NCBI RefSeq assembly: GCF_901000735.1 | Contig: NC_081542.1 | Location: forward strand, 29,370,838 to 29,434,837 | Origin: Corylus avellana | Taxonomy: Eukaryota > Streptophyta > Magnoliopsida > Fagales > Betulaceae | DNA length: 64,000 nucleotides | Direction of reading: 5' to 3' | In this document: one piece after another, positions 41,526 through 53,030 of the stretch | How positions within the stretch are numbered: the first letter of the stretch is position 1 | Layout: the number at the start of each line of letters is the position of its first letter | Program-made: the position numbers and the translations under genes | Notes under the pieces: model-generated | Told to the model about the DNA's origin: nothing | Database searches by the model: none | The model's input: only the letters and a program-made list of their open reading frames with translations

Positions 41526-42079
41526 AGCTCAACTAGCTTGTGATCAATTTGTCCTAACAATTACCTAATCCACACACAAGGTTGCCCACTAAGAATAACT
41601 CACATATAAAGCCAAACTCTAGCTTGTGAACTACATGTGCTAGGATGTATTCTCATGGTTCAAATCTTTTAGCATTCTTGTGCACACACTTAAAAACCAA
41701 ATCCATCATTCAAATAAATTTCCATGCAAATGGTACACACCATGCCAATTTCTGCTCCTAACTTCCTCACAAACCCCAAGCATCTTAATCTACATCATCT
41801 TCTCTAGATTGGAGAGAATTTGCCCATCGAATGCACATTCTCATCAGAAGAATCATCCGTGAACGAAACAAGATGCTTGACATTGAAAACATTAGATAAT
41901 GTAGTTACTTTTTGTTAAAAGAAAGAAACTTTAAAATTACTTTAGTAAATCCCATTGAAATACTCATTCCCGAGCTTTAGAATAATCATTACCCCAAGCT
42001 TAGCTCTCTAAATGAGCATAATGTTGTATTTATACTATGCCCTTTAAAATGCAAGAAAACGTTCAGAACGGTGTACGTT

Positions 42080-42535
42080 CACAAATTTTCATCATGACGT
42101 TATGATGACAAGATGACGAGGAAATTGACTTTGAAGATTTCGTCATGAGAGTTTGCGGAGATGTCATGAAACAATTCTAGGCTTCCATCGCTAACATTTT
42201 TACACTTGTCAGATTCTAGGCATTTCATCATGATGTCTTGTTGACGTTGTGATGACAAAAGATCACAGTTAGTTCAAGGTTTCAAGAACCATATTCATTA
42301 TGGTGGAATGCTGACTTTATTATGACGAAAACTCATTGAAAGGTTGAAGGCTTTAAGAACCATTTTCATTATAATGAAATGTTGACATTATCATGACAGA
42401 AACTTACTGAAAGGTTGAAAGCAGAGAAGGCCAATTTTGTCTTGACGGAATGCTAATGTCATTATGACGAAAATTCAAAGTGAAGGATAAAACTTCTAAC
42501 CAAAAAAAGTCATCACTTCGTCATGAGATTATCCT
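42080..42535. repeat. Palindromic TCATGA / GTCATGAC-type array (unit 1)
   Basis: Phrases such as 'catcatgacgttatgatgac', 'ttcgtcatgag', 'gatgtcatgaaac', 'ttcatcatgatg', 'ttatcatgacag' and 'cattatgacgaaaa' repeat at intervals of 30-70 bp. This is another LTR-like array with its own core. Confidence 0.65.
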
Positions 42536-42644
42536 AACGAGAACTTACAGAACACTTAACACAAGAGCAAACATCACCAAAACAGTATAGGATTGAGGAG
42601 AACACATATATCGAGTTTTGACATACGAAATAAGGCCAATTTCT

Positions 42645-43260
42645 AAAGAGAATAACTTTAGTTTGGTCAGGGCAAAATACCTCCACTTGTTGCCCACCAA
42701 TGAAATTGTGACATCTCAACATGAAACATGCTAAGAAAATAAAACCAAAACACCTGATTATATCAGGTTTAATTAACAAAATATTAAGAAAAATGTGCAG
42801 CCACCAAAATGGAAGAGGAGCCATCTAGAGGGAGGTGGGGGCGGCTCGCCGCCACCCCCTGCGGCGCGCAAAGCCACCTCTCCTCCCTCTGGGGTGGCGC
42901 GCGGCCACCCCAAGGCCTAAGGGGTGGCTCGCGGGCCACCCTCAATGNNNNNNNNNNNNNNNNNNNNNNNNNNNNNNNNNNNNNNNNNNNNNNNNNNNNN
43001 NNNNNNNNNNNNNNNNNNNNNNNNNNNNNNNNNNNNNNNNNNNNNNNCCCTCTTGGGTGGTTGCTTCTCCTGACTTGGGACTTCAATTTTTATTTTTTTT
43101 TATTTTTAAAGATTAATAATATTTTAAATTAATAATCAGATGTAGTTGTGTTTATTTTGTAAACTTAAGTTTGATAGGATAGGGTTAGGTGGCAACTTCT
43201 TATTGGTGGCAAAAACCTCCTTATTTTTGCCACGACTGAACAGCAGCTCCTCTCATTTCT
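42645..43260. other. About 600 bp present only in unit 1, with GC-rich palindromes and a gap
   Basis: Unit 2 joins 'ggccaattccta' directly to 'aaacctaacaaagtgg', whereas unit 1 has an extra segment between 'ggccaatttcta' and 'catttctaaaacctaac'. The extra DNA includes a very GC-rich stretch (42820-42945) of 'ggggtggc...gccacccc' palindromic phrases and the gap. 'ttcta' at both ends permits either a repeat-mediated deletion in unit 2 or an insertion in unit 1. Confidence 0.65.
42948..43047. other. Assembly gap (100 N)
   Basis: Exactly 100 unknown bases, inside GC-rich palindromic DNA that is hard to assemble. Confidence 0.99.
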
Positions 43261-44103
43261 AAAACCTAACAAAGTGGAAGATGATTGTAACACAACAACG
43301 TATAAAAATTCCATACGTTGTTATTTGTATATTGAGATAAGATAATGGCAAGATTATTTTTCCTTCATAATAATCTTTTCCTATTAAGCCTAATGAATAA
43401 TTGCATTATTCTTGTTCTGTTTTTTCTTTTTGTTTAATTCTTTGTTCTTGACATGAAGAACTTAATAGTCTTAGGGAATTCTATAGAAATTGAGTCGTTG
43501 ATGAATATTCCATGGCTAGGTTTAAGAATCTCCTATAAAAAAATTGAGGTAATTTTGGGAAAGCATAAGCTTTTATAGTTTACATATAAAGATTTTCTCA
43601 AATTTGAGTAAGTTTTCTATGGAAATAAATCGGGGCTTAGGTCAATTGATGATTCCACAATGTGAAATACATTATCCTATGCGTATTAGAGGATGTAAGT
43701 TAAGGCACTAAACCAGTCAAATGAGGTCTTTAATTTATTGCATACTACAATTGTCTTCTAATTATTTGATAACAATAGTAGTTTTTAGTTCCTGAGAAAT
43801 GTCCAATGGAAAAACAAAATGAACAATTGAAAAAAAAATAAAAAATAAAAAAACCAAACAATTGAAAAAAATAAAAAGTAAAACAAACAATCGTGAAACA
43901 CCAAAAACTAAGAAAAAACATATATTATACAAAGAAGAGAAGCTTTAGTGCTACTACTAGACACTAGGGTACAAAGTTACCCAGAACCTTCAGCTAATGG
44001 GTTTGGGACCACTTACGTATATTAGTTGTTCACATTGTTTATTTTTCCTCGTTGTGGAACACAACACTCACATGTGCACTCTCAACATTTAATCTACTTC
44101 TAG

Positions 44104-44385
44104 TTACTATTCTATCCACTTTGTTCACGTGCAAACAACTACAAATTTTATCGTTGTCGGCTAATAGATTGAAAGAAAGTGCACCTTCAAAAGTTGTGTA
44201 CTTAATCATGCTTACAAAGGTAAATGGTAATTGTTTTACAGGGACTATCCCATCCACTTTGTTCAAGTGCAAAAAATTGCAAGTTTTATGGTTCTCAGAT
44301 AATGAATTCACAGGAGAAGTACCTCAAAAAATTGGAAACTTAACCATGCTCAAAGAGCTACAAATTGACAACAACGCCTTTGGAG
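44104..44385 (+). pseudogene. LRR exon pair, fused and partly deleted (unit 1)
   Basis: The first exon starts after 'cttctag' (44104) and encodes 'LSTLFTCKQLQILSLSANRL' then 'SKVVYLIMLTK', but lacks the last ten or so codons and its donor. It runs directly into the end of the old intron, 'taaatggtaattgttttacag', and then the second exon at 44242-44385, an exact 144-bp phase 1-1 cassette: 'TIPSTLFKCKKLQVLWFSDN', 'EFTGEVPQKIGNLTMLKEL', 'QIDNNAFGG'. The frame happens to stay open across the fusion and to 44480. No signal peptide or kinase is nearby. Intron sequence after the second exon is conserved with 51689, 28071 and 26865. Confidence 0.7.
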
Positions 44386-44547
44386 GTATGTTCAGTTCTA
44401 CTTTAGTTGATTGTATGAATGACATCATTGACTCAGCATATTTTCCTTTTATTGCCCCCAATGCGGTATCTTTCAATTAAAAGTACAAAATAATTTGTCT
44501 TGAGCTTAGAAGGAAACCAAAAGATATATGAGGAAAAAACAAAAAAA

Positions 44548-45925
44548 GTTGGGAATAAGATTGCAAAAACGAGATTGTGCCGCGGAAAATAGTAATTCCC
44601 AAACTAAGATAGAACTTTATGAGAAATAGGTAAAGAACTATGCTATTTAAAATTAAACTGCATAACAAGAATTTCTTGTAGTAAATGTCCTTGGCTTTTG
44701 GCAAAATTTTGATTCTCACTCCTCAGTGAAGAAAGTGTGATCTTAGGGATTATGAGACCTTCATATAATCTCACCAATGAATGAAAATAACCAAGGGAGT
44801 GTGAACTCCATCATTACTCTTCAAAACTTTAACCTATTCTCGAGAGTTAACTCAAGAATATAAGTTCCTAGTAAATACTAAAGAAATGTAGAGATTGTGT
44901 CTTTAGAGGCTCAGGTTCTTCTCTATTATAAGCTTACATGCTAGGAGAAGTGGATGATCTAAGCCATGTGGGACAAGTAGTAGGACAAGTAGTAGGAGAA
45001 GAATTAATCCTAGTAGAACTAGGACTAGTGGAAGGGCTAGGGTTGGAAAACCCTAGCCTCCACTACTTACTAAAGTGACGCATAGGGCCAAGGAAGATTT
45101 CCCTGGATTATGCGTCCTCCACATGCCATTTGGGCTTGAGTTTTATCTCAAGCTACGTCTCCCTCTCTTACATCTTTTGCACAATTTCGCTCTAGCCATA
45201 CTTTAATAAATTAATATAAACAACCCAATAAATAAGAAAGATTGACTTGGTTAAATTATATGAGGTTGGTGATGGACCTAAGGGAAAAATGAAAACTAGC
45301 CCCAAATATTCCTGACTTTCCAAAGTCACTATTCAATTACATTTGATTCCACTAAACAATTGAAATTGCACTATAGTTTATATTTTTTATTAAAAAAATT
45401 AATCCCTTTACTTAATCTTGACTTTTGATTCCTCCATGAAATCCTCTATAGCAAAATTTATGCAAAAGATATTACCACTTAATTTTCTACCTCTTTACCC
45501 TTAAGTTACTTATTTTATTATTATTTTCAAATTTGTGAAAGCTTATCACATGTACAATATTTTGGTATCTCCAACAAAAATTCTATTGTCAAAGACTAAG
45601 AATAATTCAATCAATAAAATCTATCTCAATGGAAAATTTCTTATCATTTCAAGAAAAGGACTTGGATTCATTCTTGAGAAAAGCTTTCTCACAATGCTAC
45701 ATATGATTACCCAACACGCCATGAATGTTGACCATAGTAAAGGTCTCATCTATAGATGTATCAAAGTGATATCCATTTCATATCTGAGTACACAATTCTC
45801 TCAGGATTTAGAATCATTGTCATCAGTAGCCTTTAGGAGTTATTGTCTTTCCTATTGGCAATATTTTGTGGACCTACAACTCCTTGGTCTGTTCAGCGCA
45901 TAACACCTACACATCAACTATTTGG
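44548..45925 (-). mobile_element. Copia LTR A (unit 1), truncated
   Basis: Paralogous to LTR B next to it. Both have a TATA-type phrase on the minus strand before 'gaagaacctgag' or 'gaagagcctaag' (near 44920 and 46310), 'ttctcaccaatga'-type blocks and 'ttaggagttattgt'. It is inserted in the LRR intron: the sequence to the left, 'aaggaaaccaaaagatat', matches the intron after the LRR exon at 58691. The TG of the terminal TGTTGGG is mutated in this unit. Confidence 0.55.
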
Positions 45926-46372
45926 AATAGGTATGCAAATTAAAATTTGTATAGCGGAAGAATCATATTCTCATGCCCAAGAACAACTTTAAGAAGAACA
46001 AGTGAAGAACTATTGCTATTTCAATTAAAAAAGCAAGATCAAAGAATACTTACTTGAAGATCTACGACCACACCTTGGCTTTGGGCAAAACGTTTTTGCT
46101 TATTCTCCAAGAACACAACAACTCTTAGGGATAGTGAGACCTTTAGATCCTCTCACCAATGACTGATAATGATCAAGAGAGTGTGAGCTCGCTCTTGGCT
46201 TTTCAAATCTATAACTTTTTTTTTGTGAGTTAACATAATAACTACTAATTCTTAGAGTCTTTCTGAAAATTAATTATCAAAATAATTTGATTAGTGATTT
46301 GAAAGCTTAGGCTCTTCTCTATTTATAAGCTTAACAGGCTATCAGGGGTTTAGATTAAACCCTGTGGGACTA

Positions 46373-47064
46373 TGATGCAGCGTGACTTCGTGAGATGCAT
46401 GAATAACAAGAAGAAGGGATAAATACTCCTAAGACCTTGAGACTATCAAAGATCTAAAAAATCTTTTCAAAACACTAGAGCCAATTTAGGGTTTGAAGGA
46501 AAATAATGAAGAAACTCAACTCTGAGTACTCTTATTGATAAAAAATGAATAATAATCAAAAGCCCTGTTCTACGATCTAAAAAACATATATTTATAGGCC
46601 CAGCAACCCTAAACCTAATAAAAATACGAAATATAGTTGGTTTGCAATTCTACAAAGGCCGTCCGGACATAACATAAGCCGTCCGAAAGATCGTTGAAAT
46701 AAAAGACGAAAATTGGAAATAAACATAGGTGTCCGGACAGTCTCTGGACGAAGACTTCAAACGAGGGTCTCGGGTTTAGGCACGTCTAGACCATCTTCGG
46801 ACGAGACTCTAGACGAGGCTCTTGGGATTACTTGTGGCTGGACGGTTTCAAACGTGACTCCAGATGAGGCTCTCGGGAAGATGCTTCACACTTCTCGTCC
46901 TGACGGGCTTCAAATGCAGTTGCAAATGAAGCCTTCTAGAATTCAGCTTCTACGCAAGTTTGCCGTCTTGTCTTGACTCTCCCTGGCATGACTCCTCGGG
47001 CACCTCCACACTTACATTTGCATGGGTGTTCCTCATGAAATCCCAAGCACTTTGATCTATATCA
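46373..47064 (-). mobile_element. Solo LTR with 5-bp TSD GACTA (unit 1)
   Basis: 692 bp, plus-strand ends 'TGATGCAGCGTG' and 'GATCTATATCA', flanked by GACTA on both sides (46368-46372, 47065-47069). Minus-strand promoter-like 'gggcctataaatatatg' near 46590, and the GTCCGGAC array at 46655-46930. No internal domain. Confidence 0.85.
46655..46930. repeat. GTCCGGAC array (solo LTR, unit 1)
   Basis: 'gccgtccggacataac', 'gccgtccgaaag', 'ggtgtccggacagtctctgg', 'cttcggacgagac' and 'ctggacggtttc', with recurring 'gactccagacgaggctct'-like phrases. The unit 2 counterpart (53760-54020) has lost several CpGs. Confidence 0.7.
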
Positions 47065-48639
47065 GACTAGGAGGTTGAAAAATTAGATACAAGGAGAACT
47101 AGAGGAGCTGGCATGGACGGCTAGGGCAAAGCCCTAGCCTCCATTGCTGCATAGGCCAGGGAGAGATTTTCCCCGGTCCATGCGTTCCTTGCCTTGGGAA
47201 CTGGGCCTGGGTTTCATCGTAGACCCTTTCTCCTTGTCTCCAACGCATAGAGCCAGAGAAGTTTCCTTGGCCTTATGCGTCCCACTTAGTTTATTGGATT
47301 TCTAGGTTTTATCCAAAGCCCTATTCTCAAATATGTGCACCATTGCACTATCTATCTCTAGCCCATGTTCTAAATAATTAAAACATTTTTCCCTTTGATT
47401 TACTTAATATTGACTTATGAACCCTCCATGAAATATTCTATAGCAAAATTAAGGTTACATATACTATCACTTAATTTTCTACCTCTTTATCATTGACTCA
47501 CTGGTTTTACGTTATTCACATACTTGCGAAAAACACATGTATATATTTTGGTATGCCAATCAAAATTCTCTAGCCAGAATCTTAAGGATAATATCCATAA
47601 TATCTATCTCAAGGAAGAATTTCTTATCTCTTTGTCCAGTGACAGAAGATTTGGATTCTCTCTTGAAAAATGTTTTCCCACATTGTTACATGCGATTACC
47701 CAATGTATTGAGGTTATTTCGATCGATGATAGATCTCACTCTTTAATACATCAAAGTAACCTACATGCAACATTTAAGTCTACAATTCCCTCTGGATTTA
47801 GAATCAAAGTCTTAAGCAGTCCTTTAAGGAGTTATTATGTTTTCTTATAGACCATATCTTTATGAAAAGACAACAATTTGGTCTGTTTAGGGCCTTAGTG
47901 TTTCAGCACATACACATCTATATGAAGTCACCGCTTCTCTTGATCAAGGTAGGTCACCAAGATTCGATGTGTCATAGTTTTACTCAAAATAGAAATGTCC
48001 TAGTTATATTTACCGGTTGTGAACTTTCAATGTTTAAGGATACAATGATTATGGACTAAGACTTTATGTGATAACCATGTTGCTCACACCTATAGGCACA
48101 TTCAATGTTATCCTAGGACCTTTCACATGCATAATAAATATGATGAAGACTTGAGTAATAAGCATGTAAAAGACATTTTATACGTCATATGCTCAAAAAA
48201 ATTTAATCAGTGAATAAAACATATATTCATTACAAGCATTTGAATGTCAACATAGATATAAAATCACTTGGATTTGGGGAACAATCCCCAACATCAACCC
48301 AAAGCCTCCAATTTCACTTGATTAAGGTATATCATCAAGATTAGATGTGTAATAGTCTTTCGCAAATGGAACGCGCAATTCCATTATCGACTGCAAACTA
48401 CACAAAGTTTAAGACTACAAAGATTATGGACTAAGACCTAGTGTGATAAATTCGTTACTCACACCCTTAGACCATATTCAATGTAATCCAATGACCTTTT
48501 ATATGCACAACATATATAACTGTAATAAGCATGCATTATATGCCATATGCTTAAATAATTTAATTAGTGAATGACTACACGTATTCATTACAAACATTGA
48601 ATGTCAAACATAGATATGTTATCTTTGGGATTTCAGGCG

Positions 48640-49550
48640 CAATCCTCTACGAACTCTCACTTGCCCTTGTTTCAAATGAGGCACACAATTGACTCACATT
48701 CCTTCTAAGTAAGATTTTAAAATATTCTGTGGCAAGGTCTTAATGAACGGGTCGGCGAAATTCTAAGTCGATGAAATGTTTGCCACAACTACATCTCCTC
48801 AAGATACTATCTCTCTAATGAGATAAGACTTGCACTCGGTATGATTCCCTCTCTTATGGTTACTTGATTCCTTGGATTGTACAACTTCTCCCATGTTGTC
48901 GCAAAACAACATAATAGGAGACTGCTCTATCCTGATAACACCAAGATCAACTAGGAACCTCCTAATCCATACTGAATTCCTCCTTACAAGCCGCAACACA
49001 TTCAATTTCCATAGTAGAGCCAGCAATACAGGATTGCTTAACACTTCTCCAACTAATGGCTCCTCCGCCTAGGGTATAGACATACCTTGAGGTAGACTTT
49101 GGGGATCACAATCTGATTGAAAGTCAGTATCTGTGTAATTGGTAGTTGTCAAATCCTTACAAGGGTAGACAAGCATATAATCACTCGTTCTTCGAAGATA
49201 CTTGAGTGTATGCTTCACTGCTACCGAATGTTGTGGCCCAGGGTTTAACTGATATCTGCTCACCATGTCATGTAAAAAACATATATCTCGTCTAGTGCAT
49301 AGTATATCATGCATGAGGTTTCTTACAACCAAATCATAAGGGACAACCCTCATTTGCTCTTCCTCTTGAGGTGTCTTATGACACTGCTCCTTAGTAAGAG
49401 GAACTCCATGCCTAAAGGGAAGTAAGCCTTTCTTGGAGTTCAACATGCCAAATCTTGCTATGCCCTTATGTATGAATGTAGCTTAGGATAAGCTTATCAT
49501 CATATTCCTGTGATCTCATAAGATCTTGATCCCAAGGATATAGCTTGCTT
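48640..49550 (-). pseudogene. Ty1-copia RT end and RNase H relic (unit 1)
   Basis: 49446-49069 reads 'NSKKGLLPFRHGVPLTKEQC', 'VKHTLKYLRRTSDYMLVYPC' and '[11 protein letters not shown]', the RT-RNase H junction and first RNase H block. After a frameshift, 49044-48799 reads 'RRFLVDLGVIRIEQSPIMLF', 'CDNMGEVVQSKESSNHKRGN' and 'YLIREIVS', the catalytic Asp region. The upstream part is missing because the duplication junction cuts it at 49558. Confidence 0.85.
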
Positions 49551-49989
49551 CTCCCAAGTCTCATGGTTCAAATCTTTCAACATTCTTGTGCACACACTTA
49601 AAATCCAAATCCATCATTCAAATAAATTTCCATGCAAATGGTACACACCATGCCAATTTCTGCTCCTAACTTCCTCATGAACCCCAAGCATCTTGATCTA
49701 CATCATCTTCTCTAGATTGGAGAGAATTTGCCCATTGAATGCACATTCTCATCAGAAGAATCTTCCGTGAACGAAACAAGATGCTGGACATTGAAAACAT
49801 TAGATAATGTAGTTACTTTTCATTAAAATAAAGAAACTTTAAAATTACTTTTAGTAAATCCCATTGAAACACTCATGCCTGAGCTTTAGAATAATCATAC
49901 CCCGAGCTTAGTCCTCTAAATGAGCATAATGTTGACTATGCCCTTTAACATGCAATAAAACCTTCAGAACTATGTAGGTTCACAAATTT

Positions 49990-50440
49990 TCATCATGACG
50001 TTATGATGACAAGATGACGAGGAAATTGATTTTGAAGATTTTGTCATGATAGTTTGCAGAGACGTCATGACAAGATTCTAGGGTTCCATCGCTAACATTT
50101 TGACACTTGTTAGATTCTAGGCATTTCATCATGATGTCTTGTTGACGTTGTGATGACAAAAGATCACAGTAAGTTCAAGGTTTCAAGAACCATTTTCATT
50201 ATGGTGGAATGCTGACTTTATTATGACAAAAACTCATTGAAAAGGTTGAAGGCTTTAAGAACCATTTTCGTTATGATGAAATGTTCACATTATCATGACA
50301 GAAACTCACTGAAAGGTTGAGAGCAGAGTAGGCCAATTTTGTCTTGACGGAATGCTAATGTCATTATGACGAAAACTCAAAGTGAAGCATAAAACTTCTG
50401 ACCAAAAAAGTCATCACTTCGTCAGGACATTATCCTAACG
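49990..50440. repeat. Palindromic TCATGA / GTCATGAC-type array (unit 2)
   Basis: Duplicate of the array at 42080-42535, including 'gacgtcatgacaag' at about 50059, where the full GTCATGAC palindrome is preserved. Confidence 0.65.
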
Positions 50441-51029
50441 AGAACTTACAGAACACTTAACATGAGCAAAAATCACCAAAACAGTACCAGATTGAGGAGA
50501 ACACATATATTGAGTTTTGACATATCAAATAAGGCCAATTCCTAAAACCTAACAAAGTGGAAGATGATTGTAACACAACAACAAAGAAGAATTCCATACG
50601 TTGTTATTTGTATATTGAGATAAGATAATTGCAAGATTATTTTTCCTTCATAATAATCTTTTCCTATTAAGCCTAATGAATAATTGCATTATTCTTTTTT
50701 TTTTGTTGTTTTTTTTTTTGGTTTAATTCTTTGTTCTCACATGAAGAACTTAATAGTCTTGGGGAATTCTATTGACATTGAGTGATTGATGAATGTTCCA
50801 TGGTTAGGTTTAAGAATCTCCTATAAACAAATTGAGGTAATTTTGGGAAAGCATAAGCTTTTATAGTTTACATATAATGATTTTCTCAAATTTGAATAAG
50901 TTTTCTATGGAAATAAATCTGGGCTTAGGTCAATTAATGATTCCACAATGTGAAATACATTATCATATGCGTATTAGAGGATGTAAGTTAAGGCACTAAA
51001 CTAGTCAAATGAGGTCTTTAATTAATTGC

Positions 51030-51129
51030 NNNNNNNNNNNNNNNNNNNNNNNNNNNNNNNNNNNNNNNNNNNNNNNNNNNNNNNNNNNNNNNNNNNNNNN
51101 NNNNNNNNNNNNNNNNNNNNNNNNNNNNN
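51030..51129. other. Assembly gap (100 N)
   Basis: Exactly 100 unknown bases, at an A-rich stretch whose unit 1 counterpart (about 43740-43850) has no gap. Confidence 0.99.
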
Positions 51130-51406
51130 AAAAAAAAAAAAAAAAATTAAAAAAACCCAAACAATTGAAAAAAATAAAAAATAAAACAAACAATCGAGAA
51201 ACACCAAAAACTAAGAAAAAAAATATAATATACAAAGAAGAGAAGCTTTAGTGATACTACTAGACACTAGGCTACAAAGTTACCCAGAACCTTAAGCTAA
51301 TGGGTTTAGGACCACTTACGTATATTAATTGTTCACATTGTTTACTTTTCCTCGTTGTGGAACACAACACCCACATGTGCACTCTCAACATTTAATCTAC
51401 TTCTAG

Positions 51407-51688
51407 TTACTATTCTATCCACTTTGTTCACGTGCAAACAACTACAAATTTTATCATTGTCTGCTAATAGATTGAAAGGAAGTGTACCTTCAAAAGTTGT
51501 GCACTTAATCATGCTTACAAAGGTAAATGGTAATTGTTTTACAGGGGATATCCCATCCACTTTGTTCAAGTGCAAACAATTGCAAGTTTTATGGTTGTCA
51601 GATAATGAATTCACGGGAGAAGTACCTCAAAAAATTGGAAACTTAACCATGCTCAAAGTGTTATTCCTTTACAACAACACCATTGGAG
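51407..51688 (+). pseudogene. LRR exon pair, fused and partly deleted (unit 2)
   Basis: Duplicate of 44104-44385 with the same exon-intron fusion, so the fusion predates the duplication. The second exon is 51545-51688 (144 bp): 'DIPSTLFKCKQLQVLWLSDN', 'EFTGEVPQKIGNLTMLKVL', 'FLYNNTIGG'. The donor 'gtatgttc' is intact. Confidence 0.7.
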
Positions 51689-51847
51689 GTATGTTCAGTC
51701 CTACTTTAGTTGATTGTATGAATGACATCATTGACTCAGCATATTTTCCTTTTATTGCCTCCAATGTAGTATTTGTCAATTAAAAGACAAAACAATTTGT
51801 CTTGAGCTTAGAAGGAAACCAAAAGATATATGAGGAAAAAACAAAAA

Positions 51848-53030
51848 TGTTGGGAATAAGATTGCAAAAACTAGATTGTGCCGCGGAAAATAATAATTCC
51901 CAAACTAAGATTGAACTTTATGAAAAATAGGTAAAGAACTATGCTATTTAAAATTAAATTGCTTAACAAGAATTACTTGTAGTAAATGTCCTTCGCTTTT
52001 GGACAAAATTTTGATTCTCACTCCTCAGTGAAGAAAGTGTGATCTTAGGGATTATGAGACCTTCATATAATCTCACCAATGAATGAAAATAACCAAGGGA
52101 GTGTGAGCTCCATCCTTACACTTCAAAACTTTAACCCATTCTCGAGAGTTAACTCGAGAAAATAAGTTCTTAGTAAATACTAAAGAAATGTAAAGATTGT
52201 GTCTTTAGCGCCTCAGGTTCTTCTCTATTTATAGGCTTACATGCTATGAGAAGTGGGAGATCTAAGCCATGTGGGACAAGTAGTAGGAGAACAATTAATC
52301 CTAGTAGAACTAGGACTAGTGGATGGCTAGGGTTTGAAAACCCTAGCCTCCATTACTTACTAAAGTGACGCATAGGGCCCAAGAAGATTTCCCTGGCTTA
52401 TGGGTCCTCCACATGCCATTTGGGCTTGAGTTTTACCTCAAGCTCCGTCTCCGTCTCCCTCTCTTACATCTTTTGCACAGTTTCTCTCTGACAATAACAT
52501 TTGGGGCTAGTTTTCATTTTTCCTTTAGGTCCATCTCCAAGCTAATATAATTTAACCAAGTCAATCTTTCTTATTTATTGGGTTGTTTATTACCTCTTTA
52601 CCCTTAAGTTACTAATTTTATTATTATTTTCAAATTTGTGAAAGCTTATCACATTTACAATATTTTGGTATCTCCAACCAAAATGCTATTGTCAGAGACT
52701 GAGAATAATTCAATCAATAAAATCTATCTCAATGGAAAATTTCTTATCATTTCAAGAAAAGGACCTGGATTCATTCTTGAGAAAAGCTTTCTCACAATGC
52801 TACATATGATTACCCAACACACCATGAATGTTGACCATAGTAAAGGTCTCATCTATAGATGTACCAAAGTAATATCCATTTCATATCTGAGTACACAATT
52901 CTCTCAGGATTTAGAATCATTGTCATCAGTAGCCTTTAGGAGTTATTGTCTTTCCTATTGACAATATTTTGTTGAACTACAACTCCTTGGTTCGTTCAGC
53001 GCATAACACCTACATATCAACTATTTAGAA
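51848..53030 (-). mobile_element. Copia LTR A (unit 2), truncated
   Basis: Starts (plus strand) TGTTGGGAATAAG at 51848 and is the counterpart of 44548-45925. TATA-like 'aagcctataaatagagaag' (minus strand, about 52236-52218). It ends where LTR B begins, near 53030. Confidence 0.6.

Larger units (their letters stand above)
45926..48293 (-). mobile_element. Copia 3' LTR B (unit 1) with inserted solo LTR
   Basis: On the minus strand it starts TGTTGGGGATTG at 48293, downstream of the RNase H relic (48640-49550), so it is the 3' LTR of that element. It is interrupted by the solo LTR at 46373-47064. The left boundary is approximate. Confidence 0.6.
41652..49558. repeat. Segmental tandem duplication, unit 1 (about 7.9 kb)
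   Basis: Direct-orientation copy of 49559-56867. The left edge is 'attc/tcatggttcaaatctt' (41652) and the right edge is 'cccaagtc' (49558), after which unit 2 starts with 'tcatggttcaaatctt'. Landmarks in register: the TCATGACG array, LRR exons (44104/51407), solo LTR (46373/53477) and RNase H relic (48799/about 56107). Offsets stay near 7.3 kb except where unit 1 has about 600 extra bp at 42645-43260. Confidence 0.9.

Noticed and set aside
44039..44311. 90-codon minus-strand frame, repeated at 51342-51614
   Set aside because: Antisense shadow of the LRR exons; conserved only because the locus is duplicated.
45535..45903. 122-codon plus-strand frame, with relatives at 47524, 52638 and 54797
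   Set aside because: Recurs in four places, but all are the same LTR segment read opposite to the element's transcription; no domain, and it drifts without codon-like conservation.
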